This document shows positions 45,581 through 56,468 of a DNA stretch of 64,000 bases, piece by piece. Under the pieces are notes generated by a model. The model was given only the letters and a program-made list of their open reading frames with translations. It ran no database searches and was not told the origin of the DNA. How positions within the stretch are numbered: the first letter of the stretch is position 1; every line of letters begins with the position of its first letter. Source of the stretch: Linanthus parryae (taxonomy: Eukaryota > Streptophyta > Magnoliopsida > Ericales > Polemoniaceae). The stretch is taken from NCBI GenBank assembly GCA_023055425.1, contig JALGPY010000003.1, positions 68,184,991-68,248,990 of the forward strand, read 5' to 3'. The position numbers and the translations under genes are program-made.

Positions 45581-46608
45581 TGTTGGAAAAAAAAACCCGT
45601 TTTTTCGCACGACTTTGGAAGAGGATTTGAAGAATCGGCTAATCGATTCACGAAATCGAAATTTGTTATGGATTCCTTAGTGCTAGGTAAACATCCTACA
45701 ACTTTACTTCATCCAAATTCGTAATCGGGTGAATGAAAAAATCGTTGGTAAAGATGGCTTCTAACATACTAATCCAAGAGGGAATTTAATTCATCCCACA
45801 TTGGAGGGTGGAACAATCTTGTTCACCTTATGTAGTTCAAGATTGCACTATAGGGCACGCCCTTTGGGTGATACACATTTTGTGTAGGAGGGAGGACCTG
45901 GCTATTGTCCGAACCACCAAAGGCACGCGCGCGCGCCATCGCCGCCGTCCGTCTGGCTCGTTCTCGGGTTCGGGCACGGGCCGTGACGTGGCACGGTGCG
46001 TTGTGATGTGGGCGAGGCTTGCTACTAGGCTCAGGGCCTACTTAATTTTTTTGGCCTAATTTTAATTGTTTCACCCGAAATTTTTACCTGAATTTTGAAA
46101 TCATTTTCCAACGGTTCTGGAACGGTTTCGTAACCGTTCGTGAACAGACCCAACTGCTCCAACGGGTGTCTCTCTTCTTTAAAAGCAGAGAACCCTTCCC
46201 AATTTCATTCACTCTGAGTTTCCCAATTCCTGAAACATTTCCAAACTTCGAGTGCTATAATTCCATTTGAGGGTTCATAGGGTGTAACCTGGCGGTGCTA
46301 CCCGATTACACAGTGGGGGACAATTATCCTGGGAGGCCTTCGCTCCGGATCAAAAGGCACCTACAGGGAGCGTATTTTGCCTTAAGGAAATCGAGCCTAT
46401 GTTCGAGATTATCTCTGATTTCTCAAACTTCTTGCAGCGCTTCTCACAACTCTGTAAGTACTGTGTTTTTGTTTCATTATTGTTTTAACTTTCTATTTAT
46501 TCTTCTTCTTCTTCTTCTTCTTCTTCTTCTTCTTCTTCTTCTTCTTCTTCTTCTTCTTCTTCTTCTTCTTCTTCTTCTCAGATTCTGAAACGTCCTAAGA
46601 ACCCAACA
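45581..46608 (+). repeat. copia-2 3' LTR
   Basis: TGTTGGAAAA...CCCAACA, 1,028 bp. Includes a long TTC microsatellite that the 5' LTR has only as a stub. Confidence 0.9.
46499..46577. repeat. TTC microsatellite
   Basis: About 25 uninterrupted TTC/CTT units in the copia-2 3' LTR. It creates a poly-Leu ORF that is not a gene. Confidence 0.95.
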
Positions 46609-46905
46609 GTAAATTCCAGCTTGTTGTATCATGCTTTTGTTGTAATTAAGATACTTCCATACATGTATTGTTTTCTAAGAAAGGCGTATGAAGTCTTAAC
46701 ATATCTTATTCATTGGACCAACAATTCCAAAATTGTACACATCAGCGTATTGTACGGTTATCTGAACGCTCATCCAACACATCCGCATGCTAAGTCGGTA
46801 AGTATAATCGGTATAAGCTTCTATATATGGTTCTCTCGACGCGTTGTTTAATACACACCCGCAAGCAAAGCTGACCCGCGCGCAGCGCGCGTGTGGCAAA
46901 ACTAG
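46609..46905 (+). mobile_element. Helitron 3' end
   Basis: A perfect hairpin CGCGCG-CAG-CGCGCG at 46877-46891 is followed by 10 nt and then CTAG (46902-46905) with T next, the exact layout of a Helitron 3' terminus. The 5' end is not certain (see candidate at 6036). Copia-2 would have inserted inside it or at its left. Confidence 0.7.
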
Positions 46906-48298
46906 TTGATTTAAAAAGTGAACCAATATGTAAGCTAGCGTCGACAATGGGTACAGATTGGTAGGAACCCTAATCAAAACTCAGGAAAGATTTCAGACCA
47001 TTTTCCAGAAATATTCCCGATCATTGCATCGAATCTCGAAATCAGATTAGTGTTTCATAGATTACGAACATATACTTCGAAGCAACCTAGGGAGCCATTG
47101 AGGAGTCCCAGTCCTCCCCATTTCTGTATTCAAAACCTTCTCTGCTCTCGTGGGTTCGATATTTACCCGAAACTTACCAAGAAAACTACGATTGACAGCG
47201 TGAACTTGCAGTATATATAGTACTCAAGCAAAGTTGATCAAGTTTCTGGCGCCATTTTCGGAGACTCGGGCTAGTTTGATTAGTCTGAGTTTTAGTTGTA
47301 GGAAGTTATGTCATCTCACTTGGTCTTTTGGAGCCTATCTCAGGAACATGACAATGCATGGAAGCATGGACCAAGCAGATAAGGCTATGATTCAAAAGTT
47401 CCAAATGCCAAAGGCATGTACTTGAGCTGCTATCCATATCCCGGAACAAGCTGATCAATAGTATACACTGAAGACATGTCATATAGATTAGGTGCAGAAC
47501 TAATGCAACTTCAGTGGAAAAGACTCTGAGGACCCAGTTGCTCACCCGGGATTGTTCACAATGTTCAGTAAATATTTTCATCTAGGGGGAGTTTCGGAAG
47601 AAGTTTTAAGATGCAGTTTTTCCAATTACTCTATCTGAAGGAGCGCACAGTTGACTCAATAATCTACCAGGAGGTTCGATCACTTCATGGAAACAGCTTA
47701 CAGAGAACAAAATGACTAAAAATCCAAATAAACAGTTGTCATGACTATGTGCGGCCTTTTTTTTATACCATTTGAATATATAAATAATAAAGTGAAAATA
47801 ATATGAGAGAATAGGCTCGTTGAAAATCTAAAGTAGTTGGGAATTTTAAAATTGTTTGGTATGAAATTAAAGCATACATAATGTGAGAGAATCTTATAAG
47901 TTGGAGATAAAATAATCTGCAATTGTTTGGTTCAAACATATTCTAATCAAAATTGCAAAAACGTAACAAACATAATTAAATTAAATGGCCAATTTTAAGA
48001 AAGAACCGATTAAAATTTGAGTACCCAAACATGCATTTAGACGCAAATGAGTGTTAGCTAAGTGTTAGAATATTTGAAGCTCCTACATTATATCTCGGGT
48101 TCGAACACGGCTAGATATAGGATTTGATATAATTTTTTTAAAGGAATGATATAACTCTTTTTTGATATAATTCTTAAAAAAAACATGCATTTAGACTTTT
48201 TTCTTTAAAAGAATGCATCTAGACTTAATTTATTTTCATTTCTCTTCGTGAGAGAACCATTTCACCAACTCCGTCCTATTTTCCTCACCTCCTTCCAT
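46906..48298. other. Intergenic sequence with a Ty3/gypsy PBS-like relic
   Basis: TGGCGCCATTTTCGGAGA at 47247-47264 resembles the TGGCGCCGTTGCCGGGGA string found in the leader/PBS of Athila/Tat-type elements, two or three changes away. Otherwise AT-rich without genes. Confidence 0.35.
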
Positions 48299-48306
48299 GT
48301 GATAAC

Positions 48307-48889
48307 TAGGGATGGCAATATGGTCCGATCCGATCTGTGATCCGAGCGATCCGGGCCGAATGGATCGGATCCGAATCCGATCCAATTGAAAATGGATCGG
48401 ATTTGGATCTGGAAAGCCAGATCCGATTGGATTTGGATCTGGATTTGGATCTAAGGGCAGATCCACCGGGTTCCGACCCGATCCGATCCGACGTATATGT
48501 GTGCTTTACAAATATATTCATATTACCTCCCCACTTTCACTTCCAAGAAGAATACATTAGTAATTTCGACCTACAAAGCTATTTTTGTTGTGTTTTAGGC
48601 TTCATAACTTGCGAACATGCCTTAGCGTATGAAATACTGTTTATTTCTTATGTTATTTTTTGTATTTTATTGCAAACCCAAGTCGGATCCGATCCGAATC
48701 CGATCCGACCACGTATTATATGGATCTACGGAGCGGATTTGGATCAGCTGGATGAAATCCGATCCGATCTGATCCGAATCCGGTGATGATCCGAACGGAT
48801 CTGGATCGGATCTGGATCCCATTTTTCCTAGTCGGATCTGGATCGGATCTAGCCTAATCCGATCCGGATCCGACCCGTTGCCATCCCTA
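48307..48889. mobile_element. hAT-type MITE, 583 bp
   Basis: Perfect 12-bp terminal inverted repeats TAGGGATGGCAA / TTGCCATCCCTA and a perfect 8-bp target duplication GTGATAAC (48299-48306 and 48890-48897). Both ends are packed with GGATC(C/T)GAT-type repeats; the middle (48480-48690) is AT-rich. ORFs on both strands here (Asp-Pro-Ile-Arg repeats) are products of the repeats. Confidence 0.9.
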
Positions 48890-49046
48890 GTGATAACTCA
48901 TGTGAAAGACACCGTAATCCCTCTCTCTGTACCTTCACTAAGAATCATCCAAAAAGTACTCAATCAATCCCGTACCAGGACGCCATTGACCCCAATTCTC
49001 TATTTTCAAATAATTTCAGAACCAAACCAAACAAGCCAATAGAACT

Positions 49047-49094
49047 AAAAAGGCTAAGATGAGCTGAACCAAAAAGGCTAAGATGAGCTGAACC
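49047..49094. repeat. 24-bp tandem duplication in the glutaredoxin gene 5' region
   Basis: Two identical copies of a 24-bp unit (AAAAAGGCTAAGATGAG...) back to back, 58 bases before the ATG at 49152, so probably in the 5' UTR. Each copy contains an ATG followed by a short frame. Confidence 0.9.
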
Positions 49095-49151
49095 AACGCC
49101 GATCAAGGAGAGCGAGCGATAGAAGTTTCTGAAATCACTTCTACTCTGCTC

Positions 49152-50168
49152 ATGGGTTGCTCCGTTTCTCGTCCGGCTAACCTACTCGCCGGCGGACCAA
49201 TTGAACACGAACCCTCTAATTCCTCGCCGTTCTACTCCAAGACCGACACCGACCATGTCGTCTCTCTTACCTCCACCACCTATGGATCTATCATCATCAT
49301 CGACCCAATTCGTAATCCTGATCCCAAAGATGAGAAACCCTCGTCGTCACCGCACTCGGTAATCAACACCTGGGAACTCATGGAAGGCCTTAACGATGAT
49401 TTCGACTTCGATTTCGTTCACAACCCATCTTCGTCACAGACTTCTCCGGAGATTTGTACTGACCCTTTTGCAAACGACGCCGAATCATTTGAGATAGTCG
49501 AAGAACATCCCGATTCGAAGCCGTTATGGAAGCATCTATCGGAGGAGTCATTGCTAGCGAAGATGGACCCAAACGTGGTTTCGAGTTACCGTCGGGCACT
49601 GCAATTGAAGAAGCAAATTGGTGGCAATCGAGATACAAAGACCAATCCGTCATCAGACTCATCACTCATCAATCCTGTTTTGTGTGATGTTAATGAAATT
49701 TATTTAGCTGGGTGTGAAGATAGAATCGTTGTGTATCATACCAGTTTGCGTGGGATTCGGAGGACTTACGAAGATTGTTGCGCAGTGAGGATGATTTTAA
49801 AGGGGTTTCAAGTGTCGGTAGACGAGAGGGACGTTTCGATGGACTTGTCGTATAAGAAGGAGATAAAGAGCTTGTTGGGAGAAGACTCTTTGAGCTTACC
49901 ACAGGTTTTTGTTGGGGGAAAGTACATTGGGGGTGCTGAGAAGATTAGGCAACTACACGAGTGTGGCGAATTGGGTAAGCTTTTGGAAGGGTTAAGTGTT
50001 TGCCATGGGGGAGATATCTGTGAGAGATGTGGTGATGTGAGGTTTGTACCTTGTGGGGGCTGTAATGGGAGTCGAAAGGTGTTTGACGAAGTGGAAGGGA
50101 AGGTGAGGAGGTGCATAGATTGTAATGAGAATGGGTTGATTCGGTGTCCAATTTGCTGCAACAATTGA
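49152..50168 (+). CDS. Glutaredoxin-domain, Cys-rich protein (At5g39865/At3g28850-like)
   Basis: Intronless, 338 aa, start ATG 49152 preceded by a likely 5' UTR. It begins MGCSVSRP, an N-myristoylation-type Gly2 with Cys3, so membrane anchoring is possible. Residues about 20-160 are low-complexity and acidic, with WELMEGLNDDFDFDF, a motif shared by this plant family. A glutaredoxin fold follows at about 190-280 (IVVYHTSLRGIRRTYEDC, LPQVFVGGKYIGGAEKI). The usual CPYC/CGFS active site is absent (SLRGIRRTYEDCC in its place), as in this family, so classical thiol-disulfide activity is doubtful. The C-terminus has four CxxC pairs (CERC, CGGC, CIDC, CPIC), a DnaJ-like zinc-binding module. Role in the cell is not well defined. 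The frame is intact and the gene looks functional. Confidence 0.9.
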   Translation: MGCSVSRPANLLAGGPIEHEPSNSSPFYSKTDTDHVVSLTSTTYGSIIIIDPIRNPDPKDEKPSSSPHSVINTWELMEGLNDDFDFDFVHNPSSSQTSPEICTDPFANDAESFEIVEEHPDSKPLWKHLSEESLLAKMDPNVVSSYRRALQLKKQIGGNRDTKTNPSSDSSLINPVLCDVNEIYLAGCEDRIVVYHTSLRGIRRTYEDCCAVRMILKGFQVSVDERDVSMDLSYKKEIKSLLGEDSLSLPQVFVGGKYIGGAEKIRQLHECGELGKLLEGLSVCHGGDICERCGDVRFVPCGGCNGSRKVFDEVEGKVRRCIDCNENGLIRCPICCNN

Positions 50169-50516
50169 ACTTGATTACTATCTTCAACTGGGTGCACAAC
50201 AACAGAAGTTGAAGCTGTTCTGAGAGCATCTCCAACAGGAGTAAGAGTAAGCCTCTGCCTGGTAAAATTATTGGGTAGTATACTGAGATAAGTTTTTTTT
50301 ATTAATTAGTAGAAAGTTTGGTTAATATTGGTTTCTATTGAATTTAGGGAGTTGATTCTTATTAAAGTGTATATAACAAAAAATAAATATATAAATTGTC
50401 ATTGTGTCCATATGATTTTAAAGGTTGAACCTCAACCCATGTGCCTCGGCCAATTAAATTGCTTGAGCTGGCTGTCAACTGATCAGCTTAAAAGGAGCAC
50501 GCGCCTAGATTCTCAG

Positions 50517-50737
50517 TAGGATTCGAACCCACGCACTCCAAGTCCGCAGTGCGATAGCTGCCACACGCTCAGACCCTTGTCCAGCTGAAGTATGGTCATG
50601 GATATATTGAATGTTTTGTTAGGCTAAAACTATAACTCATTACCTTCTGAGATTATGTGTGGATAGATTGAATGTTTTGTTAGGCTAAAACAGAATTTGT
50701 ATGAGTTTGCTATATTTTTTATTTTAAAAAATAAATG
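50517..50737 (-). repeat. SINE-like repeat, copy A
   Basis: Read on the minus strand, its right part contains GTGGGTTCGAATCCTAC, matching the tRNA B box, preceded by an A-box-like GGTCTGAGCGTGTGGCAGC. The adjoining AT-rich body (50640-50737) is shared with copy B. A small tandem duplication (TTGAATGTTTTGTTAGGCTAAAAC) lies inside. Confidence 0.5.
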
Positions 50738-51355
50738 GATAATTGACACTAAACCCATTATGGGACACAAAATCCCTTGCACTTTCAATTTCACACTACA
50801 ACTCTTGTAATGTACATTCGTGGGAAACAAAATCCCATATTGATGATGGGTAATTTTTTAAATAGAAATATTCCACGTGATGATCTTCGAAGTTTCTTTT
50901 TCTTCGTCTATAGAGCTACCACATGTATAGTACGTGATAAATTTCCATTGGAATTTTAACCACCGTTATCAATTGGGGGTTAAGTGTCCCACGGATGTAT
51001 ATTGAAGGAAGTCGTAGAGGAAAATTGAAAGTGTAGATTGTGTCCCAGAGTATATTTTACAGGTATATTTTGCAGGTAGGGTTAGTGTCCATTACCCAAA
51101 ATAAATCATTAAACAGTATGAGAAGAACATTGAATTATCACGAAGATAAACCTTGAAAGGGTTCTCTGGTGTTATAGTATGAGAATAGTAAAGAAGCATA
51201 GAAACACTTAACACAGTCCCTAGCCGAAACAATGTCCTGGAAGTGGTATCATTCCTTAATTGTATCGAAGAGCTGAAATTGAGGGCATGCATCAGTAGAA
51301 ACAACTTTGCTTTGAAAAAGATTGTGAAGCTTAAAGAAGTCCTTTGTCTTGGAAG

Positions 51356-51725
51356 CTTTTGATGCAATCATCAAACATCTGATCCAGGCTCTTCAACTGT
51401 GGGAGCCCCAACTGGATAATCTTGCTGCTGTCCATTCTATGTGGGTTGTTGTCGCCTTTCTGAGCGCTGCACCTACAAAATAATCAAATCTCGGTACATT
51501 TTATTTATTTTCATTTGGATTGTAAATCCTTACTAATTAAACTGAACCCTGCCTTAATTTGTTTTCAAATGGGTATTTGCCACTGAGCATCGCAATGATC
51601 TCTGACCAATGTGCAACCGGACCAGAACAAACCAGCCTACTTTCCTCCATCACCAAAACATGTGCAGCCACAACATCATCGATATGCACAAACCCAACAG
51701 TTGTATTTAGGATTTGAACTGCCAA
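51356..51725 (-). pseudogene. Truncated duplicate of TKPR2 (last two exons)
   Basis: Minus-strand copy of TKPR2 exon 5 (about 51710-51560; [36 protein letters not shown]) and exon 6 (about 51475-51356; [17 protein letters not shown]). Small deletions remove residues after the VMEES and after the KYP positions, and the donor of exon 5 has changed from GTAAG to ATTAAG, so it cannot splice normally. Exons 1-4 are missing. The 3' UTR down to about 51145 is duplicated too. It is a tandem partial duplication, now dead. Confidence 0.85.
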
Positions 51726-51742
51726 CTGATAAACCTAAATTT

Positions 51743-51927
51743 AGGATTTGAACTCACATACTCCAAGTCGCCAGTGCGACAGCCACCACACACTTAGACC
51801 CTTTGTTTGTTGATTTATGCTCATTACTTTCTAATATCATGTGTGGATGGATTGATGTTATGTTAGGCCAAAAGAGAATTAGGTACGCGTTGTTTGCTAT
51901 ATTTTTTTTGTTTCAAAAAATAAATAA
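51743..51927 (-). repeat. SINE-like repeat, copy B
   Basis: Same order as copy A (GGATTTGAACTCAC, CTCCAAGTC, GTGCGACAGC, then ATCATGTGTGGATGGATTGA and a TTTGCTATATTTTTT end), about 80% alike by eye. It sits at the upstream break of the TKPR2 duplicate. Confidence 0.5.
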
Positions 51928-52203
51928 TTAAATGGCAGCATGAAATAGTAGTTAGAAATATGTTGTCAAAATAAATACGATAAGGACATCGGATTAGCAC
52001 AAACAGAAACCTGGATAGGGTTCACTTTTTACTTTGTACATGCTATAGTATGAGAATAGTAAAAAGCATAGAAACAATTAACACAGTTCCTAGCCAAAAC
52101 AATGTCCTGCTGGAAGTGGTATAACTCCTTATTTGTATGATAGAGCTGAAATTGAGGGCATGCAGCAGCAGAAACTACTCTGCTTTGAAAACAAATAAGA
52201 ATC

Positions 52204-54101
52204 TTAAAGAAGTCCGTTGTGTTGGAAGCTTTTGATGCAATCATCAAACATCTGATCCAGGCTCTTCAACTGTGGGAGCCCCAACTGGATAATCTTGCTA
52301 CTGTCCATTCTATGTGGGTTGTTATCGCCTTTCTGAGCGCTGCACCTACAAAATAATCAAATATCAGTACATTTTATTTGTTTTCATTTTGATTGTAAAT
52401 CCTCACTAAAGTGAACTGAAGCCTGTCTTACTTGTTTTCAAATGGGTACGATGGGTATCTGGCGCTGAGCATCGCGATGATCTCTGACCAATGAGCAACT
52501 GGACCAGAACAAACCAGCCTTCCTGATGCATTGATTTCCTCCATTGCCAAAATATGTGCAGCCACAACATCATTAATATGCACAAACCCAACTGTTGTAT
52601 TTGGGTACTCTCCTCTGAGGCCTGATTAGGGTCATGCAAGTATTAGACCAAAAATGATAAAAAAAAGAAGGTGTGTTGACCATATAGACATGTTAAAAGG
52701 TCAAAATCATTGAAAGCAGGAGCGCAAGGAGTAGTAGTTTCAACCTTTAACTACGGCATATATCATTAGGAGTGTACTAGTTGGCTGTGGAGTGAGCAGA
52801 GGGCCAACAACAAATGATGGATTTACCACCACAAGATTGATTCCATTTTCTTCCGCCACCTTCCAAGCCTCCTTCTCCGCCACGGTTTTTGCATAAGCAT
52901 ACCATAGCTGCATTGAACACATTGCTAGTAAAATTACTGTGAATTCCTTCGGGACATAGTTGTTGAAATATCAGGGTCTAAATGATGTTTGTGCAGAGTT
53001 AAGGGGAGTTTTGTCATTAACCAGGTGAGGTTGTTAGAGAAGCTGTCAGTACTACCTCTGTTTCGGCTGAAACTTCCCAGTTGACTTTATCAACCCATAA
53101 CCATGTCATTTTGACCCGGTGATTGGATAGCAAAACGATGCAATTTTTTGATAATTCATGATGTTGTAGAGTAAACTTTACGCCACAACACCATGAAAAG
53201 AATATCAAATTGTTGCATTTGCTAAGTAAATCACTGGGTCAAAGTGTTCAGGTGATAGTGGAATAAGTCAACTGTAAAGTTTCTCAGGCAAAACAGAGGT
53301 AGTAATTGTTAGTGGTTAGTTATAGGGATTATACTGTATAAATACTGTATTATTAGTACTTGAAGAATAATGAGTTCATTTCAATTTCTTTCATCCCATT
53401 TCTCTCAAGAACCCTAATCTTCAACAATAGGAAAAGTGTTAGAGATTAGAGAAATTACATTGTAACGTTTGCAGTACTCGAGATCAGTCCAGTGAGATTC
53501 ATTAAGAGGAGAAACTTGTTGGGCGTCTTCGCGGTATCTTATTGAGGAGCAAGAAGAGGTCAGCACGACCCTTTTCACAGTGGTTGATTTCTTGCAGGAG
53601 TTGAGGACATTGAGGGTGCCATTTATACAAGGATCGATCAATGACTCCTGCAACATTAGTGAACATTTGACTATAGGATGTTTTTATTTTCCATATTTAG
53701 AATTGGAAGAGGGTAGTGAAAGTCTATGTTTGCCTTGATGTTGTCATCGTAAGGAACGAGCACTGGAGACGCGGTGTGGAAGACACCATCGACACCCTGT
53801 AAGGCCTCGTCGAAGCTTCCTTCAACCATCAGATCAGCTTTGAATATCTTTAGTCTCTCCTTGGCTCCATTTAGCCCCCAGAGGAACCCTACCTTTTCCT
53901 CATTTTCTGTTCCAACATAACTAGAAGAACCTTAGTATTGAGAGAAGAAACACATGATAAATTATGAGTGATGCGAGAATGGAAGAAACGTGTACCGGGT
54001 TCTCGCACTGTTGTCCGGACAGTATAGCCTTTCTCCAGTAGCGATTTCACTAAGTATGCTGCTATGAAACCAGTACCTCCTGTCACACAATACTCTGCCA
54101 T
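52204..54101 (-). CDS. TKPR2: Tetraketide alpha-pyrone reductase 2
   Basis: Six exons on the minus strand: 54101-53996, 53906-53734, 53647-53459, 52907-52745, 52621-52432 and 52345-52204. They sum to 963 bases (320 aa plus stop) with compatible phases throughout. A short-chain dehydrogenase of the DFR/CCR-like family: NADPH site VTGGTGFIA near the N-terminus, [22 protein letters not shown], catalytic YAYAK in exon 4, [12 protein letters not shown], and a C-terminal [27 protein letters not shown] and the short N-terminus point to TKPR2/CCRL6, which reduces tetraketide alpha-pyrones to hydroxylated sporopollenin precursors in the tapetum. Intron 2 uses a GC donor (AAG/GCAAAC); the other introns are GT-AG. 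Intron 3 holds a Stowaway MITE. No break is visible; probably functional. A related CCR-like reductase is the alternative. Confidence 0.9.
53052..53302. mobile_element. Stowaway-like MITE in TKPR2 intron 3
   Basis: Ends CTACCTCTGTTT and AAACAGAGGTAG, perfect inverted repeats, flanked by TA (53050-53051, 53303-53304). 251 bp. Confidence 0.85.
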
Positions 54102-54425
54102 CTCTCTCTGAATACAGTGCAAACGATTTGGTGACCTTAAGAAGATCGAATACCCGCATTTGGTGTATTTTTAAATTTTGCAATCACAATAGTTGTGTTG
54201 CTGGTGGGAGGTCAATTTGATGTGTTATTTCTTTGGTAAGCATTAGGTGATGATTCTGATTCTTTCCTAACACATAAAAAACTATCCGGGTCATGAGAAA
54301 CTATCTCTATTTTTTCCGATTCATAGAAAGCCTGCATGTATGAGATAAAAGTAAACTTGGCATGTTTTCTGCTTATGCAAGTTCATTCATTTGAAAAGCT
54401 CTCAAAATAATCTCAAAATAACTTA

Positions 54426-54657
54426 CTTCCTCTGTTCTTCTAGATTCTTCAAAGTTGATTTTTCATTTTCATTTTGACTCGATTTGATTAGCAAAACAAT
54501 AGAAGAAATTGGTAATTCTTGAAGTATTGTAGTGTAAAGTTATACTCTACAACACCGTAAAAAATTATCGAATTCTTGCTTTGTTTTGCTAACCAATTTA
54601 ATGGGTCAAAATGCCCTTGAAAAGTCGACTACAAAAAATCTGAAGGACCGGAGGGAG
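54426..54657. mobile_element. Stowaway-like MITE upstream of TKPR2
   Basis: Ends CTTCCTCTGTTCTTCTAGATT and, in reverse, CTCCCTCCGGTCCTTCAGATT, flanked by TA. 232 bp. It lies 325 bases upstream of the TKPR2 ATG, within the likely promoter. Confidence 0.75.
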
Positions 54658-54669
54658 TACTATGTAACT

Positions 54670-56468
54670 TGTTAGAATACGAATGCAGAAGCACGATACC
54701 ACTTGTTAGGAACCAAGAAGAGACGATGAACGAATAACAAGATGAAGAACAACACACATAGATTAACATTACGTGGTTCACTAGTTTTGAGACTAGCTAC
54801 ATCCACGGCCAAAACAACCCAATTTCTTGATGAGAACCAACTCAATCCAAGACACACCACACAAGCTAATAGCTACGACATACACTCATATATAGGCCTA
54901 GACTGCTGACTTGTGCCCAAGCAACACCTAAAGTTACCAAAACGTACAAGGAAACAATTCCAAAACGGACAAGGAAGCAATCCGTAGCCGCCTTGGACCA
55001 AGTCAATTTTCTATGTTAGGTATTTGAATCAACAAAACCTAACAAATCTCCACCTTGATTCAAACACCATACCTGTCAATCCGATGTTCCTCTTCATCAA
55101 TCCAATTGTGGATGCGTATCCCGATCAAGAACACCTCCACCCAAAACCTGATGTTCCGCAGCTAGATGCGAAAAACAATTCACCAAATCGTTTCTCCAAT
55201 TGTCATCCGTCCATTCAACGAATACGCAAATTGTGGATGCACCTCCAACAATTAAATTCGAAGTGCTGCACCAAATCAAAACGATCAACCAATCAAACAA
55301 TCAAATGTAATCCCAAAATTGCGGTGTTGGAATACATTACCTATGCGCCACAACAAGCGCGTCTTTGCGTCTCAACAAACGCATAGACTTGTGTGTCTCA
55401 ATCAACACACTCTAATGCACCACGACATAATACATCTCTCCAATATCATCACAATGGCACTTGATGATAACAGTGCGTATCAACCGATCAATGTCATGTC
55501 AATTGCGCAACCAAAGAACCGCACCAATGCGCAAACCAAGACACGAACAATAACGTGACAACAATCAATGCGTGCACATAACACGCTTGCAATAAATACA
55601 TGCACAACAACATGAACTCAACAATGCGCGCCCAAAAAACTCGCGCCACCAATCGCGTCCCAAGACGCGTCAATTGCTCCATGCCACGAGCCAAATCACC
55701 AGTTGACTCGAGTCGTCTCCAACTTGAGTTGAATCCTCCTAGTGGCCAGAACAACATCGCTCCATGCCGATGCTCCAACTCTTACGAGTTCCTGCGACGG
55801 ATGACGCCGATTGAGATCCACATGCCCAATGTTCCAGGCGGGAAGCCCGATTGCGTCGGAACGCTAAGTGCACGCGAACCGCATTTTTTGGTGCCGGAAT
55901 GCGCGTCTGATGCTCCATGAAGAAGAACCCGATAGCTCCCCCAGTAAGGAACCTGAGAGCGCCCACAACAAGGAACTTGGTGGTGGGTGTATCAATAATA
56001 CTCTTCTCATCAAAACGATATGTCTTCATCCCAAACGAATTCTTCATCACTCATCACCGAAAAATCATAACCTAACAACCAGGCTTTGATACCACTTGTC
56101 AGAATACGAGTGCGGAAGCAGGATACCACTTGTTAGGAACCAAGAAGAGACGATGAACGAAGAACAAGATGAAGAACAACACACATACATTTAACGCGGT
56201 TCACTAGTTTTGAGACTAGCTACATCCACGACCAAAACAACCCGATTTATTGATGAGAGCCAATTACAATCCAAGACACACCACACAAGCTAATAGCCAC
56301 GACCTACACCTACATATAGGCCTAGGCTACTGACTTGAGCCCAAAGCAACGCCTAAAGTTACCAAAACGTACAAGGAAACAATTTCAAAACGGACAAGGA
56401 AACATTCCTTAGGCGCCTTGGACCAACTCAATTTTCTATGCTAGGTATTTGAATCACCAAAACTAATA
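54670..56468 (-). mobile_element. Short non-autonomous LTR element (TRIM/LARD-like)
   Basis: LTRs of about 375 bp (54670-55044 and 56097-56468) start TGTTAGAATACG/TGTCAGAATACG. PBS on the minus strand TGGTATCAAAGCC (56082-56094, initiator Met tRNA type) and PPT-like AAGGTGGAGATT (minus, 55045-55057). The 1.05 kb interior encodes no gag or pol on either strand. The right LTR is truncated or mutated at its end (CTAATA in place of CTAACA). The target duplication is not found. Confidence 0.8.

Larger units (their letters stand above)
39890..46608 (+). mobile_element. Old Ty1/copia retrotransposon (copia-2)
   Basis: LTRs 39890-40862 and 45581-46608 (the second longer because of an expanded TTC run) flank gag-pol remnants on the plus strand. 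Flanking 5-mers GTAAC (39885-39889) and GTAAA (46609-46613) are a decayed target duplication. The left LTR start has changed from TG to TA. Many stops and frameshifts and visibly diverged LTRs make it clearly older than copia-1. No canonical PBS follows the left LTR. Confidence 0.9.

Noticed and set aside
46295..46588. 97-aa ORF ending in poly-Leu
   Set aside because: Created by the TTC microsatellite in the LTR.
48236..48786. Asp/Pro/Ile/Arg-repeat ORFs
   Set aside because: Translation of GGATCCGAT-type repeats in a MITE, on both strands.
50517..50580. tRNA gene on the minus strand
   Set aside because: B-box is present but no cloverleaf or anticodon arm could be folded by eye; fits a SINE head better.
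55024..55920. ORFs of 94-120 aa inside the short LTR element
   Set aside because: No gag, pol or host domain; overlapping on both strands.
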